Shown in pieces: positions 45,254 through 54,474 of a DNA stretch of 64,000 bases (position 1 is its first letter; every line of letters begins with the position of its first letter). Under the pieces are notes generated by a model. That model worked only from the letters and a program-made list of their open reading frames with translations, was not told the origin of the DNA and ran no database searches. The DNA is from Rhizobium sp. Leaf371 (GTDB lineage Bacteria; Pseudomonadota; Alphaproteobacteria; Rhizobiales; Rhizobiaceae): positions 1-64,000 of the forward strand of contig NZ_LMQB01000023.1 of NCBI RefSeq assembly GCF_001424045.1, read 5' to 3'. The translations under genes were made by a program, and so were the position numbers.

Positions 45254-45330
45254 TGGTACGGTTGGGGGGTCTCGAACCTCCGACCTCAGGTGCCACAAAC
45301 CTGCGCTCTAACCAACTGAGCTACAACCGC
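45254..45330 (-). tRNA. tRNA-His (GTG)
   Basis: The 77-nt cloverleaf is complete: acceptor GCGGTTG/CAACCGT with a G1-U72 wobble, D-arm AGCTCAGTTGGTTAGAGC, anticodon stem CAGGT/ACCTG with loop TTGTGGC (anticodon GTG), T-arm GGAGG-TTCGAGA-CCCCC-type, discriminator A73 and encoded CCA. Position -1 G is not needed, in line with alphaproteobacterial tRNA-His, which commonly has A73 without the extra 5' G. Its 3' end faces the low-GC two-gene insert, the usual side for integration. Confidence 0.95.
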
Positions 45331-45466
45331 ACGAACAAGCATGTCGCTTGGCCGCGTCATTACGGCCATGGGTTCGGTTTGGCAAGTCCGAACTTCGATT
45401 ATTCGCCAAAAAACCGGGCGGTTTCCCGTCCGGTTCTGGATTCAGACAGCGTTCAAGGCGGCTCGA

Positions 45467-45904
45467 TCAGGTGCGGGTGATGCCCGACATGGCCTTTTCG
45501 GCGGCGTCCTTGGTCGGCTTGACGAGGTTTTCGGCAACCTTGCGGGTGGTTTCCTGCATGGCGCGGGCCTGCTCCATGGCAAGCTCGGCCTGCTTGCGGA
45601 TGAAGGCCGTCTGCAGTTCGAAGACTTCCGACAGCGACTTGCAGGCGATCAGCGCTTCCATGTGGGAGAGCGACGTTTCGGCATTGGTGCGCAGCGCGTC
45701 GATGGCCTTCAGGCTCAGCTCGACCGTACCGGACTGGGCGCTCTCGACCGTGGCTTCCAGCGTCTTGCCGGCTTCTTCCGCCGCCGTCTTCATCTTCGCA
45801 TAGGCTTCGCGGGACTGGGTCGCGCCCTTTTCGGCGAAGTCGCGGAAGGTTTCGGTGACCTTGTTCGGGTCGAAATTCGCGGTGGAGAAGATGTCCTGGG
45901 TCAT
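45467..45904 (-). CDS. Phasin (polyhydroxyalkanoate granule-associated protein)
   Basis: 145 residues from ATG 45904 (MTQDIFSTANFDPNK). It is almost entirely amphipathic helix, with the rhizobial phasin pattern FRDFAEKGATQSREAYAKMKTAAEEAGKTLEATVESA (in part) and LSLKAIDALRTNAETSLSHMEAL. Phasins coat PHB granules and control their number and size. A perfect TGC-N3-GCA-centred dyad upstream suggests control by the PHB-sensing repressor PhaR. No phaC or phaZ is in the window. Confidence 0.9.
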   Translation of the reverse strand: MTQDIFSTANFDPNKVTETFRDFAEKGATQSREAYAKMKTAAEEAGKTLEATVESAQSGTVELSLKAIDALRTNAETSLSHMEALIACKSLSEVFELQTAFIRKQAELAMEQARAMQETTRKVAENLVKPTKDAAEKAMSGITRT

Positions 45905-45994
45905 CGGCTTGTCCTGGCTGGTTTGGCTGGCTGGTGTGGCTGCCCGCTGTCGAGCGACAACGGTTTTTCGTCTCTGCACTCTCTCTAGCATCGT

Positions 45995-46015
45995 TTATGT
46001 TGCAGTGCAACATAA
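45995..46015. promoter_or_regulatory. PhaR-like operator upstream of the phasin gene
   Basis: A perfect 21-bp dyad, TTATGTTGC-AGT-GCAACATAA, lies 91 bp before the phasin start in an AT-rich stretch. Its centre TGC-N3-GCA matches the type of site reported for PhaR repressors at phasin promoters. Inferred operator. Confidence 0.6.
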
Positions 46016-46184
46016 TTTTGCATCGCACCATGCGCCATTTCGGTACATTAACCTTGCATTAGGAAAGAGGCCGGTTTTCACTGCGAAAGCGTCGTGCAAA
46101 CTGGACCCTTCCGGGGGTCGCGGGTATTAATAGTCTATTAACGCATCCGGAGACCCGAGACCTCCGCAAGAGCCGGATAGAAGT

Positions 46185-49100
46185 ATGCCCGTGAAATCCT
46201 ACCCCTTCATCGACATCGCCGTGCATGACCGCGTGCGGGAGCATTTTGCGCGGGGCGACGCGGCCATTCTGTTTGCGCCGGATCTTTCGCGCGTGCTGTG
46301 GTCGAATGGCGAAGGTGCCGCGCTGTTCGGGCTGGGGTCTATCTATGATTTCCTCGATAGCGGACTGGACGGCGGGGCCGGCGTGGCGGGCGTCGCCTTC
46401 CGGCAGTTGCAGGCGACCGCGCGCCAGCTGCGGGAGATCGGGGAAACGCGCCGCTTTATAATGCGCCTGTCCTCAGGCTTCCGGAGCACGACCGTGAACG
46501 CCGCGCTGGCGCTGATCCATGTGCGGGCGGGCGAACGGGCGATCCTCTTTACCGCGCCGCGCGCAGCCCCCACACGGGGCGGCCTCCCCGCCTCTGTTTC
46601 GGACACCGCCGCGCGGATGATTTCCGGCTTCGACGACCCGGACACGCATATGGCGGTGCTCGATGGCGACGGGGCCGTGCTTGCCGCCTCGCCGCAGTTT
46701 CAGGCACTCGGCATGACGCAGCAGACGCTTCTGTCGCTGGTCGAAGCCGTCGGCCGCGATAGCGACTGGTTGCTGAAGCGTCCCGTTCTGACCGGCAAGG
46801 GTACGCTGCCGGCAGCCATCGGCAAGGTTTCGGCCGATCCGGCGCTGCACCTGCTCTTCGCGGTGGAGACGATCCTCGGGCATATGGATGCGACGACCGA
46901 CATTGGCGCGCCGGCGCAAGCCGTGGCTGCGCCGGAGGCGGTTTTGGTGCCGGATACGATCGCAGAGCCGCGCGAGAAGGAACTGCCGGAAACGATTGCG
47001 GCGCCAGCGCCGACCGAGACCGATGTTGAACCCGACACGGCGGTCGCCGATCTGGTCGAGCCGATCGCGCCCTTGCACGATGAGGATGCGGACGAGGACG
47101 GTGCGGACGCGCCGGCAGACGCCATCCATGGGAATGAGGACGAAAGCATCGCTGACGGCTCCGAGGAAGAGGTGCCCGGCGATGCGGTGACGGAGACGGT
47201 TGACGACCGTCTGCCGGTGGAAGAGCCTGCGGATGTCGTACCGCTCGGCACTGCCACCCAAAGCGATGACGCGGAACATGCGCGCATCGACACGGCCGAT
47301 GCCGACGCGCAGGATGATGAACGTGCCGACGAGCCTGTCGAGGTCGCCGCGACGAATGACGCGCTGAGTGCCGAGGGCGCGGTCGCCGACACGGCGGAGA
47401 TTCCGACGGACGGCGCGGACGAAAGTGACGAGGTCGCCGGTCTTGAGCCCGCGGGCTTCGTGTTCGATCCGGCCATGCGCTCCATCCGGTTTGTCTGGAA
47501 GATCGGGGCCGACGGGCGCTTCAGCGAAATTTCGCGCGAGTTCGCGCTCGCCGTCGGCCCGCAGGCCGCGGATGTTCTGGGGCAGAGTTTTGCGGATCTC
47601 GCCGCGCGCTTCGCGCTCGACCCCGACAGGACCATCGTCGATCTGTTGAACCGGCGCGATACCTGGTCGGGCAAGACCGTGCTGTGGCCGGTCGAGGGCG
47701 AAGCGCTGTGCGTTCCCGTCGACCTCGCGGCTCTGCCGACATACTCGCGCAACCGGGAGTTCGACGGTTTCCGCGGCTTCGGCATCGTGCGGGTTTCCGA
47801 CGCTGTCGCAGACCCCTCGGCCCGTGGGCTCAACCTTGCCGCGCTGCCCGCCATCGCTCATCCGGCGCTTGCCGCTGAAGACGCAGAATTGACGCGCACG
47901 GACGAGACTGCGCCCGTGCCGGACGAACATGCCGGAGGCGATGCGCGGCGCGAGACGCTTGAGGATGACGGATCTTTCTTCCTTGCGACGGACGATGCGA
48001 CGTCGTCGGCCGAAGAGGCCAATGCCGCCGCGTCCGAGACGGATGGCCCCGACCCTGCCGAGGACGGGCTGCCGCGCGATCCCTTCATGGGCGAACGCCC
48101 GGCCCTCAAGCTGGTGGAAACGCCCTTGCGGCGGCATTCCGACAAGGTCGTGCCGATCGACAACGCCCGCCTGGCGGGCAGCGAGACCCTGACGCGGAGC
48201 GAGCAGGCCGCCTTCCGCGAGATCGCGCGGCAATTGACGACGACCTTCGGCAAGCGGACGGAGCCGCCGGTCGAGGACGGGACGGACGCTGGCGCGCCGG
48301 ATGTCGGGGCCGACGACAGCACGCGCCTTCGCGACGAAACGCAGAGTGAGGATGCGCTGACGGACGAGGCTGCGGCGACGGAAGGTGAGGACGCGCCCGT
48401 GGCGGCGGAGCTGGAAATCCGTGACGCGGCGACATCGGGAGATGCGGTCGGCGCCGAGATTGCCGACGACAATGCAAGATCGATGTCCGACGAGGAGGCC
48501 GATGCCGCGCCCCTCCAGGAGGCTGGAGCTGCGGCCGAGCCTGAGCCCGACGACACGACGGTAGCCGACGAAGCAATCGACGGGGATGCCGCCGCGGCCG
48601 GCGCCACGGATGATCGGGATGTGGCGCTGAGCCCGGCGATGATCGACCGCATGGAGAGCGCGGTGCTGATCCATAGCGGCGACGAACTCTATCATGCGAA
48701 CGCTGCTTTTCTCGCGCTGACCGGCTATCAGACGCTGCAGGATCTGCGCGTTGAGGGCGGCATCGACGCGCTGTTCGTCGGCGAGGATGAAGGCATTCTC
48801 GACGTGCCCCCGGGTGCCATGATGATGATCCGCAACGACGGACGCCTCGTGCCGGTGACGGCGCGGCTGCAGGCCATGCGGTTCGACGACAAGGGCGTTG
48901 CGCTGATGATGTCGCTGGCCGTGGCGGAAACGCCGGCGGAGACGACTCCCGATGCGGGCGAAACGCCGATCGAGGAATTGGCTTTTGCCGAGCCTGAGGC
49001 AAGCACGGCCGAGACCGTTGAGGCGACCGCTTTAGGTTCGACAATACTTACCAATAACGACGCCATCGTGGCGGCGGAGGCGCGGGCCGAGGCGCTTCGG

Positions 49101-50213
49101 ATCGAGACCGAGGAGCTTCGCGCCATTCTGGAAACGGCGACGGACGGCGTGGTCGTGATGGGCGCGGAGGGCGATATCCGCTCGTTGAACCGCTCGGCCA
49201 ACGCGCTGTTCAACTACAATGATGCGGATGTCATTGGTAAGCCATTTGCTACATTGTTTGCCCATGAAAGCCAGCGTGCGGTGATGGATTATCTCGCGGG
49301 CCTCGCCGGCCATGGGGTTGCCAGCGTGCTCAACGACGGACGCGAAGTGATCGGCCGGGAGGCCTCCGGCGGGTTCATACCGCTGTTCATGACCATGGGC
49401 CGCCTCTCCTCTTCCAATGGCTACTGCGCCGTCATTCGCGACATCACGCAGTGGAAGCGCACAGAGGAAGAACTGCGCAGCGCCAAGCGCGCGGCGGAAA
49501 CGGCCAATGCGCACAAGACCGATTTTCTGGCGCGCGTCAGCCATGAGATCCGCACGCCACTGAATGCGATCATCGGCTTTTCCGACATGATGGCGAGCGA
49601 GCATTTCGGCCCGATCGGCAGCGCCCGCTACATCGAATATGCGAGCGACATCGGTCGCTCGGGTCGCCATGTGCTTGATATCGTCAACGATCTCCTGGAT
49701 ATCTCGAAGATCGAAGCCGGCGAAATGGAGCTGGACTTTGCCGCCGTCGAGATCAACGAGGCGGTTTCCGAAGCCGTATCGCTGGTGCAGCCGCAGGCCA
49801 ATGCGCAGCGTGTCATCATCCGCACCTCGCTGTCGACCTCGGTCCCCAGCGTCGTTGCCGACAACCGGTCGATCAAGCAGATCGCGCTCAACATTCTCGC
49901 CAACGCCATCCGCTTCACGCCGGCCGGCGGGCAGATCGTGGTGTCCACCGCTTATGAGGCGAATGGGAGCGTGATGCTGCGCATCCGCGATACCGGGGTC
50001 GGCATGACGCGGACCGAGCTTGAACAGGCGATGAAGCCATTCCGCCAGGTCACGACCGGCGCCCGCAAGCGGGGCGAAGGAACCGGACTCGGCCTGCCGC
50101 TGACGAAGGCCATGGCCGAAGCCAACCGCGCTCTGTTTTCCATCAACTCGGCGCCGAACGAGGGAACGCTTGTGGAGATCACCTTCCCGTCGCAGCGGGT
50201 GCTGGCCAACTGA
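46185..50213 (+). CDS. Very large PAS-domain sensor histidine kinase (PdhS/PleC/DivJ-like)
   Basis: 1342 residues, no membrane helix seen. Order: an N-terminal PAS-like region (about 1-235), an acidic disordered stretch (about 240-423), a PAS-like domain (about 425-545), a second acidic stretch (about 560-810), PAS at about 815-910 (MESAVLIHSGDELYHANAAFLALTGY, in part), PAS at about 970-1090 (ETATDGVVVMGAEGDIRSLN), HisKA with H1120 (FLARVSHEIRTPLNAIIGFSD) and HATPase with N-box and GTGLGLPLTK. The H-box region with EHFGPIGSARYIEYASDIGRSG is typical of the PdhS family that controls DivK/CtrA in rhizobia. Family placement is by motif memory. Confidence 0.85.
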   Translation: MPVKSYPFIDIAVHDRVREHFARGDAAILFAPDLSRVLWSNGEGAALFGLGSIYDFLDSGLDGGAGVAGVAFRQLQATARQLREIGETRRFIMRLSSGFRSTTVNAALALIHVRAGERAILFTAPRAAPTRGGLPASVSDTAARMISGFDDPDTHMAVLDGDGAVLAASPQFQALGMTQQTLLSLVEAVGRDSDWLLKRPVLTGKGTLPAAIGKVSADPALHLLFAVETILGHMDATTDIGAPAQAVAAPEAVLVPDTIAEPREKELPETIAAPAPTETDVEPDTAVADLVEPIAPLHDEDADEDGADAPADAIHGNEDESIADGSEEEVPGDAVTETVDDRLPVEEPADVVPLGTATQSDDAEHARIDTADADAQDDERADEPVEVAATNDALSAEGAVADTAEIPTDGADESDEVAGLEPAGFVFDPAMRSIRFVWKIGADGRFSEISREFALAVGPQAADVLGQSFADLAARFALDPDRTIVDLLNRRDTWSGKTVLWPVEGEALCVPVDLAALPTYSRNREFDGFRGFGIVRVSDAVADPSARGLNLAALPAIAHPALAAEDAELTRTDETAPVPDEHAGGDARRETLEDDGSFFLATDDATSSAEEANAAASETDGPDPAEDGLPRDPFMGERPALKLVETPLRRHSDKVVPIDNARLAGSETLTRSEQAAFREIARQLTTTFGKRTEPPVEDGTDAGAPDVGADDSTRLRDETQSEDALTDEAAATEGEDAPVAAELEIRDAATSGDAVGAEIADDNARSMSDEEADAAPLQEAGAAAEPEPDDTTVADEAIDGDAAAAGATDDRDVALSPAMIDRMESAVLIHSGDELYHANAAFLALTGYQTLQDLRVEGGIDALFVGEDEGILDVPPGAMMMIRNDGRLVPVTARLQAMRFDDKGVALMMSLAVAETPAETTPDAGETPIEELAFAEPEASTAETVEATALGSTILTNNDAIVAAEARAEALRIETEELRAILETATDGVVVMGAEGDIRSLNRSANALFNYNDADVIGKPFATLFAHESQRAVMDYLAGLAGHGVASVLNDGREVIGREASGGFIPLFMTMGRLSSSNGYCAVIRDITQWKRTEEELRSAKRAAETANAHKTDFLARVSHEIRTPLNAIIGFSDMMASEHFGPIGSARYIEYASDIGRSGRHVLDIVNDLLDISKIEAGEMELDFAAVEINEAVSEAVSLVQPQANAQRVIIRTSLSTSVPSVVADNRSIKQIALNILANAIRFTPAGGQIVVSTAYEANGSVMLRIRDTGVGMTRTELEQAMKPFRQVTTGARKRGEGTGLGLPLTKAMAEANRALFSINSAPNEGTLVEITFPSQRVLAN

Positions 50214-50265
50214 TTGCGAAGCCTTCGCTAAGGCAGGTATTCCGCAAGGGAGGCATTTCGAAAGG

Positions 50266-50289
50266 GAGGCAGCCATGAAAGGCTGCCTC
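50266..50289 (+). terminator. Hairpin after the sensor kinase gene
   Basis: Arms GAGGCAGCC (50266-50274) and GGCTGCCTC (50281-50289), loop ATGAAA, no T-run. A 45-codon frame could start at the loop ATG (50275) with GGGAGG ahead of it, but I do not call it. Confidence 0.5.
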
Positions 50290-50569
50290 AAGTTGAATGC
50301 TTTCGAACACGTACAGACGACATCATGTCGGAGATCCGGCCTTGCCGGCACATGGCGCATCATGGCCACGCGAGAGCCCGACAATGCGCATGGCGGCATA
50401 ACGAAGTCTTAACGCCGGCTCCCTGCAATCGTGTGATTGAAACACGATCCGAAACATCCAGAGCGTGTCGCAATCCGACAGGACCGGGCCTTGCGCGGTC
50501 CTTGGACCTTCCCCACGTCCCGCAAGGCCGTCGGACACATTTGCGTGACAGGCTAGATGTCTTGAGATC
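50290..50569. other. Non-coding spacer
   Basis: About 280 bp with no supported gene. A short dyad (ATCGTGT-N6-ACACGAT, about 50428-50447) is the only structure noted. Confidence 0.4.
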
Positions 50570-50779
50570 TTAGAGGTCCAGCACCTCCGGATTGCCGAGC
50601 GCCTCCCTATTCTTCACGAGACGCCCGTGCACGATCTCGCGGGAGGCCCGACGCCAGCCAGTTCCGATCAATCCAGCCACGGTGGTGGAGTCGAACAGCC
50701 GTTCGCCGGTCGTCAGGCCGCAATGCAGGACATGGCCCTTCAGATACTGGACGGACGTGCCATCGGCCGAATGCGCCAT
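50570..50779 (-). CDS. Possible small hypothetical protein, 69 aa
   Basis: A minus-strand frame encodes a peptide with alternating charge (QYLKGHVLHCGLTTGERLFDSTTVAGLIGTGWRRASREIVHGRL, in part) that looks like a short beta-rich fold. The ribosome site is weak. The complementary strand also has short open frames, so the call is uncertain. Confidence 0.35.
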   Translation of the reverse strand: MAHSADGTSVQYLKGHVLHCGLTTGERLFDSTTVAGLIGTGWRRASREIVHGRLVKNREALGNPEVLDL

Positions 50780-50952
50780 GCATTTCGGTACGCCCGTGAT
50801 GCCCGCGGAAGAGAGAATGCAGAGCGGACGGAAACGGTAGCCGGCAAAATGACGCTTCGCGCGCCTCGAAAGCGCACACGGCGCGGATTATCCTCCATCG
50901 ACCTCTGTGGAACTGTGCGGCGGTGTCGCGCCTGTCTCTTCTCTCCACATGA

Positions 50953-50985
50953 CGAAAGCCCGGCAGAGGTCTTGCCGGGCTTTCG
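50953..50985 (-). terminator. Strong hairpin terminator for the 51.0-51.6 kb unit
   Basis: Arms CGAAAGCCCGGCA (50953-50965) and TGCCGGGCTTTCG (50973-50985) pair perfectly over 13 bp around GAGGTCT, 20 bp past the stop of the 79-residue gene. Confidence 0.8.
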
Positions 50986-51004
50986 ATCACGACCGGCGGC
51001 TGGA

Positions 51005-51244
51005 TCAGCCGCGGCCCTGGGTCACGATGACAGGGATCATCAGGTCGCCCCAGTTGCCTTCGCCGGCGTGGTGGCGGGCGGAACGGACGAGCTCGACCGA
51101 AACGCCGGCCTCGACGGCCTTCATGATGGTGTGGTTCAGGCGGTGCAGATCGTTGGCGACCATGCGGATCGCAGCCTGCTGATCGGTGGTCATGCTGGAT
51201 GCCTGTTCGTCTGCGCGTTCCTTGACGCGGGTCTGGATCGTCAT
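51005..51244 (-). CDS. Small helical hypothetical protein, 79 aa
   Basis: GAAAGGA precedes ATG 51244. The peptide starts with two charged helices (MTIQTRVKERADEQASSMTT.., QQAAIRMVANDLHRLNHTIMKAVEAGVSVEL) and ends VRSARHHAGEGNWGDLMIPVIVTQ. No signal peptide, membrane helix or known family. It lies 49 bp after another small gene on the same strand and ahead of a strong terminator, so the two are probably one transcript. Confidence 0.75.
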   Translation of the reverse strand: MTIQTRVKERADEQASSMTTDQQAAIRMVANDLHRLNHTIMKAVEAGVSVELVRSARHHAGEGNWGDLMIPVIVTQGRG

Positions 51245-51293
51245 CGTCGTCGTCCTTTCTTATTGGCGTTTCTTATCGGCGTTTTGAAGCGTT

Positions 51294-51575
51294 TCAGGTG
51301 ATGGGCCGGGCATGGATGGTCGTCGTGTGGCCATTGACGCGAAGGCGGGCGCGAACCGGCTTCGTTGCCTGATCGCCGGACCTTGCAACCAAGGCAGGGA
51401 CGAAATCTCTCTGGCGGAGGTCCTTCCAGAGGCGGTTCGCGCCGTTGAAGGCCGGCAGGAAGCGATCGGCGACCAGGCCAAAAAGGCGCGCCATATCTTT
51501 CACCGGAAAGCGTTTCACGATGGCGCCGACATTCCTGCTCAAGGCGGATGGCATCGTCGTGTCAAATTCGGTCAT
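51294..51575 (-). CDS. Small hypothetical protein, 93 aa
   Basis: GAGAGGAGG ahead of ATG 51575 is an excellent ribosome site. The basic protein begins MTEFDTTMPSALSRNVGAIVKRFPVKDMARLFGLVADRF (in part). Its later half is Arg-rich with strands RLRVNGHTTTIHARPI. It may be a nucleic-acid-binding or structural small protein; I do not recognise it. It is first in a two-gene unit with the 79-residue gene and divergent from the ScfR-like regulator. Confidence 0.7.
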   Translation of the reverse strand: MTEFDTTMPSALSRNVGAIVKRFPVKDMARLFGLVADRFLPAFNGANRLWKDLRQRDFVPALVARSGDQATKPVRARLRVNGHTTTIHARPIT

Positions 51576-51789
51576 GGGATCCTCCTCTCTTCTGGAACGC
51601 TGCGAAGGATGTCTCCATCCCACTCACGTTCCATATTCGGAGATGTAGCGGAGCGCGGTTTCTTTCGCCAATGGTTTCATAGGTTTGAGATAGCGAAAGA
51701 GGTTATGCTGTCTTGTCTTTTACATCACGGCTCTGTAATATTGTAAAAATAGTCAAAGCCCTGAGGGTCAGCGCGGTGTCAAAGGTGTA

Positions 51790-53199
51790 ATGGCCGAAAA
51801 CAAGATCTTTGCCGGGCCGCGGGTCCGCCGTATCCGCAACGGGCTCTCGCTGACGCAGACGGCGATGGCCGAGGCGCTCGGCATTTCGCCGTCCTATCTC
51901 AACCTGATCGAGCGAAACCAGCGGCCGCTGACGGTTCAGCTCCTCCTGAAGCTCGCCGCCGTCTACCAGATCGACCTTGCCGAGTTGCGCGGACAGGCTG
52001 GCGACAGTCTCGGCGAGCTTCGTGCCGTGTTTTCAGATCCGCTGCTGTCGGGCGAGCTGCCGGGCGATCAGGAGCTGATCGAGATCGCGGAAGCAGCGCC
52101 GAATGCGGCCATGGGGTTGATCAAGCTCTACCGGGCCTATCAGGAGCAGGGTTCCCGGCTGAAGGACCTGACGCGCCTGCTCTCCGGGCAGGACCAGGCC
52201 GCAGCGCTCAGCGGCGCCCGCCTGCCGATGGACGAGGTGCGCGAGATCTTCGAGAACCGGCCCTATCATTTCCCGCAGATCGATGCCGCGGCCGAGGCGT
52301 TCCATCAGCGACTGAGCCCCGGCGACGATCTGCAGACGGTGCTGAAGGACTGGTTGCGGCGTGACCATGGCCTCGTCGTGCGCACTCTGCCGATCCATGT
52401 CATGCCGGATCTTCGCCGCCGGTTCGATCGGCATTCGTTGCGCCTGTTCCTGTCGGAGCGGCTTTCGGCCGAGGACCAGCTCTGCGAGATCGCCATGGAA
52501 GCCGCGCATTTCGCCATGCCGGAGGCACTGGCCGAAGAGCTCGAGGGGCTGCCGCTCACCTCCGGCGAGGCGCGGCGCATCGCCCGGTTCGAGCTTGCCC
52601 GCTATGCGGCTCTGGCGCTGATGATGCCGTATGCGACCTTTCTCGACCTCTGTCGGCGCGTCCGGTTCGACATCGACCTCGTGCGGGTTCGGATGCGGGT
52701 GAGCTTCGAGCAGGCGGCCAGCCGCATGGTGACGCTGCAGCGGAGCGGTGCGCTCGGGCCTCCCTTCTTCCTCATGGAAATCGACCATGCCGGCAACCGG
52801 CTGCGCGCGCGGGGCGCGACCGGCTTTCCGCACCGGGCCTTCGGCGGCGGATGCGTGAAGCTGAACGTGCACGCGACCTTTGCCCAGCCGGGGCAGATCC
52901 TGGTCGAGCGGGCCGAGATGCCGGGCGGCGTCGGCTTCCTGCTCGTCGCGCGCACCACGGACGGGCCGCGTTCGGGTTTCAACGAGCGGGTGCGGCGCAC
53001 CGCACTTCTGCTCGGCTGCGAGGGCGCCCAAGCCGCCGAGACGGCCTATGCCGCGGTCTGTGAGCCCCCGCTTGCCATCGGCACCGCCTGTCGCCTCTGC
53101 GAACGCCAGGGCTGTCTCGCGCGGGCCGAACCGCCGGTTACGCGGCCGCTCGGGCTGGACGAGATGGTGGCCGGACTGAGCGTCTTCGACTTCCAGTGA
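51790..53199 (+). CDS. ScfR/RamB-like XRE-family regulator of short-chain acyl metabolism
   Basis: 469 residues. N-terminal XRE helix-turn-helix (FAGPRVRRIRNGLSLTQTAMAEALGISPSYLNLIERNQRPL, in part), then an IrrE/ImmA-like domain (about 155-290; the metal HExxH is degenerate, reading CEIAMEAAHFAMPE). The C-terminal DUF2083-type domain contains conserved Cys (CRLCERQGCLARAEPP). Homologues (RamB, ScfR, PrpC-associated regulators) respond to acyl-CoA and control glyoxylate or methylcitrate genes. No aceA or prp genes are in this window, so the target lies elsewhere. Confidence 0.88.
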   Translation: MAENKIFAGPRVRRIRNGLSLTQTAMAEALGISPSYLNLIERNQRPLTVQLLLKLAAVYQIDLAELRGQAGDSLGELRAVFSDPLLSGELPGDQELIEIAEAAPNAAMGLIKLYRAYQEQGSRLKDLTRLLSGQDQAAALSGARLPMDEVREIFENRPYHFPQIDAAAEAFHQRLSPGDDLQTVLKDWLRRDHGLVVRTLPIHVMPDLRRRFDRHSLRLFLSERLSAEDQLCEIAMEAAHFAMPEALAEELEGLPLTSGEARRIARFELARYAALALMMPYATFLDLCRRVRFDIDLVRVRMRVSFEQAASRMVTLQRSGALGPPFFLMEIDHAGNRLRARGATGFPHRAFGGGCVKLNVHATFAQPGQILVERAEMPGGVGFLLVARTTDGPRSGFNERVRRTALLLGCEGAQAAETAYAAVCEPPLAIGTACRLCERQGCLARAEPPVTRPLGLDEMVAGLSVFDFQ

Positions 53200-53367
53200 A
53201 GGCGAGGCGAACCATGGCACCACCGGCTTGGCTTGGATGGTGCTCCAGCGTGACCTTCGCAGGTGCGAAAGGCCTTGAGCTTCGCCTGAAAGCTGCTTAA
53301 CCTTTCGTTACGCGCCCGAGGGCGCGAACAATCGCGGCGCAGGTCGCGAACAATAAAGGGGAATAGC

Positions 53368-54462
53368 ATGTCGTTGAAGATCGTCGGCCTGGTCACCAGC
53401 CTTGTCCTGGCAGGATCCGCAGGGTTTGCGAGCGCGCAGGAGCGCGTCGTCAATGTCTACAACTGGTCCGACTATATCGATGCCAGCATTCTGGAGGACT
53501 TTACCAAGGAAACCGGCATCAAGGTCGTCTACGACGTGTTCGATTCCAACGAGATCGTGGAGACGAAGCTTCTGGCCGGCGGCACCGGCTACGATGTCGT
53601 GGTGCCCACGGCCGACTTCCTGCAGCGCCAGATCAAGGCGGGCGTGTTCCAGAAGCTCGACAAATCGAAGCTGCCGAACATCGCCAATATGTGGGACATG
53701 GTGATGCAGCGCACCGCCAAGTACGATCCCGGCAACGAATATGCCGTGGACTACATGTGGGGCACCAACGGCATCGGCTATAATGTCGCCAAGACCAAGG
53801 AAATCCTCGGTTCCGACGCGCGTCCCGGCCTCGAAGTCCTGTTCGATCCGGCGATCGCCGCGAAGTTCAAGGATTGCGGCATCTACGTGCTCGACGCGCC
53901 GAAGGACGTGCTGCCGGCAGCCCTCACCTATCTCGGGCTGAACCCTGACAGCCACGAACAGGCGGATCTCGACAAGGCGGGCGAACTGATGCTGAAGGCG
54001 CGTCCCTTCATCCGCAAGTTCCACTCCTCGGAGTACATCAACGCGCTGGCCAATGGCGATATCTGCCTGGCCTTCGGCTATTCCGGCGACCTGCTGCAGG
54101 CCCGCTCGCGCGCCGAGGAAGCCAAGGCCGGCGTCGAGGTCAATTATTCCATCCCGTCCCAGGGCGCTCAGATGTGGTTCGACATGATGGCGATCCCCGC
54201 CGATGCGCCGCATGTCGAAGAGGCCCACGCCTTCATCAACTACATGATGAAGCCCGAGGTGATCGCGAAAGCGTCCGATTTCGTCTTCTACGCCAACGGC
54301 AACAAGGCTTCGCAGCCGTTCGTGTCCAAGGAGGTTCGCGAGGACCCGGCGGTCTATCCGGACGAGGCGACCATGGCCAAGCTCTACACCATCTCACCCT
54401 GGGACCCGAAAACCCAGCGCGTGGCGACACGGCTCTGGACCCGGGTCCTCACCGGCCAGTAA
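53368..54462 (+). CDS. potF: Periplasmic polyamine-binding protein PotF
   Basis: 364 residues. Signal peptide MSLKIVGLVTSLVLAGSAGFASA, then VVNVYNWSDYIDASILEDFTKETGIKVVYD, the PotD/PotF start. The SDY, WGT.G..YN and FDMM..P segments line the polyamine site as in PotF; the cleft Trp/Tyr/Asp pattern suits putrescine, though specificity is not certain. It is the first gene of potFGHI and is separated from potG by a hairpin that can favour the binding protein. Confidence 0.93.
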   Translation: MSLKIVGLVTSLVLAGSAGFASAQERVVNVYNWSDYIDASILEDFTKETGIKVVYDVFDSNEIVETKLLAGGTGYDVVVPTADFLQRQIKAGVFQKLDKSKLPNIANMWDMVMQRTAKYDPGNEYAVDYMWGTNGIGYNVAKTKEILGSDARPGLEVLFDPAIAAKFKDCGIYVLDAPKDVLPAALTYLGLNPDSHEQADLDKAGELMLKARPFIRKFHSSEYINALANGDICLAFGYSGDLLQARSRAEEAKAGVEVNYSIPSQGAQMWFDMMAIPADAPHVEEAHAFINYMMKPEVIAKASDFVFYANGNKASQPFVSKEVREDPAVYPDEATMAKLYTISPWDPKTQRVATRLWTRVLTGQ

Positions 54463-54474
54463 GCCTTCTCTTCC

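Noticed and set aside
46473-48695. Open frame of 740 codons on the minus strand
   Set aside because: Shadow of the acidic, GC-rich part of the sensor kinase gene; Arg-rich without domains.
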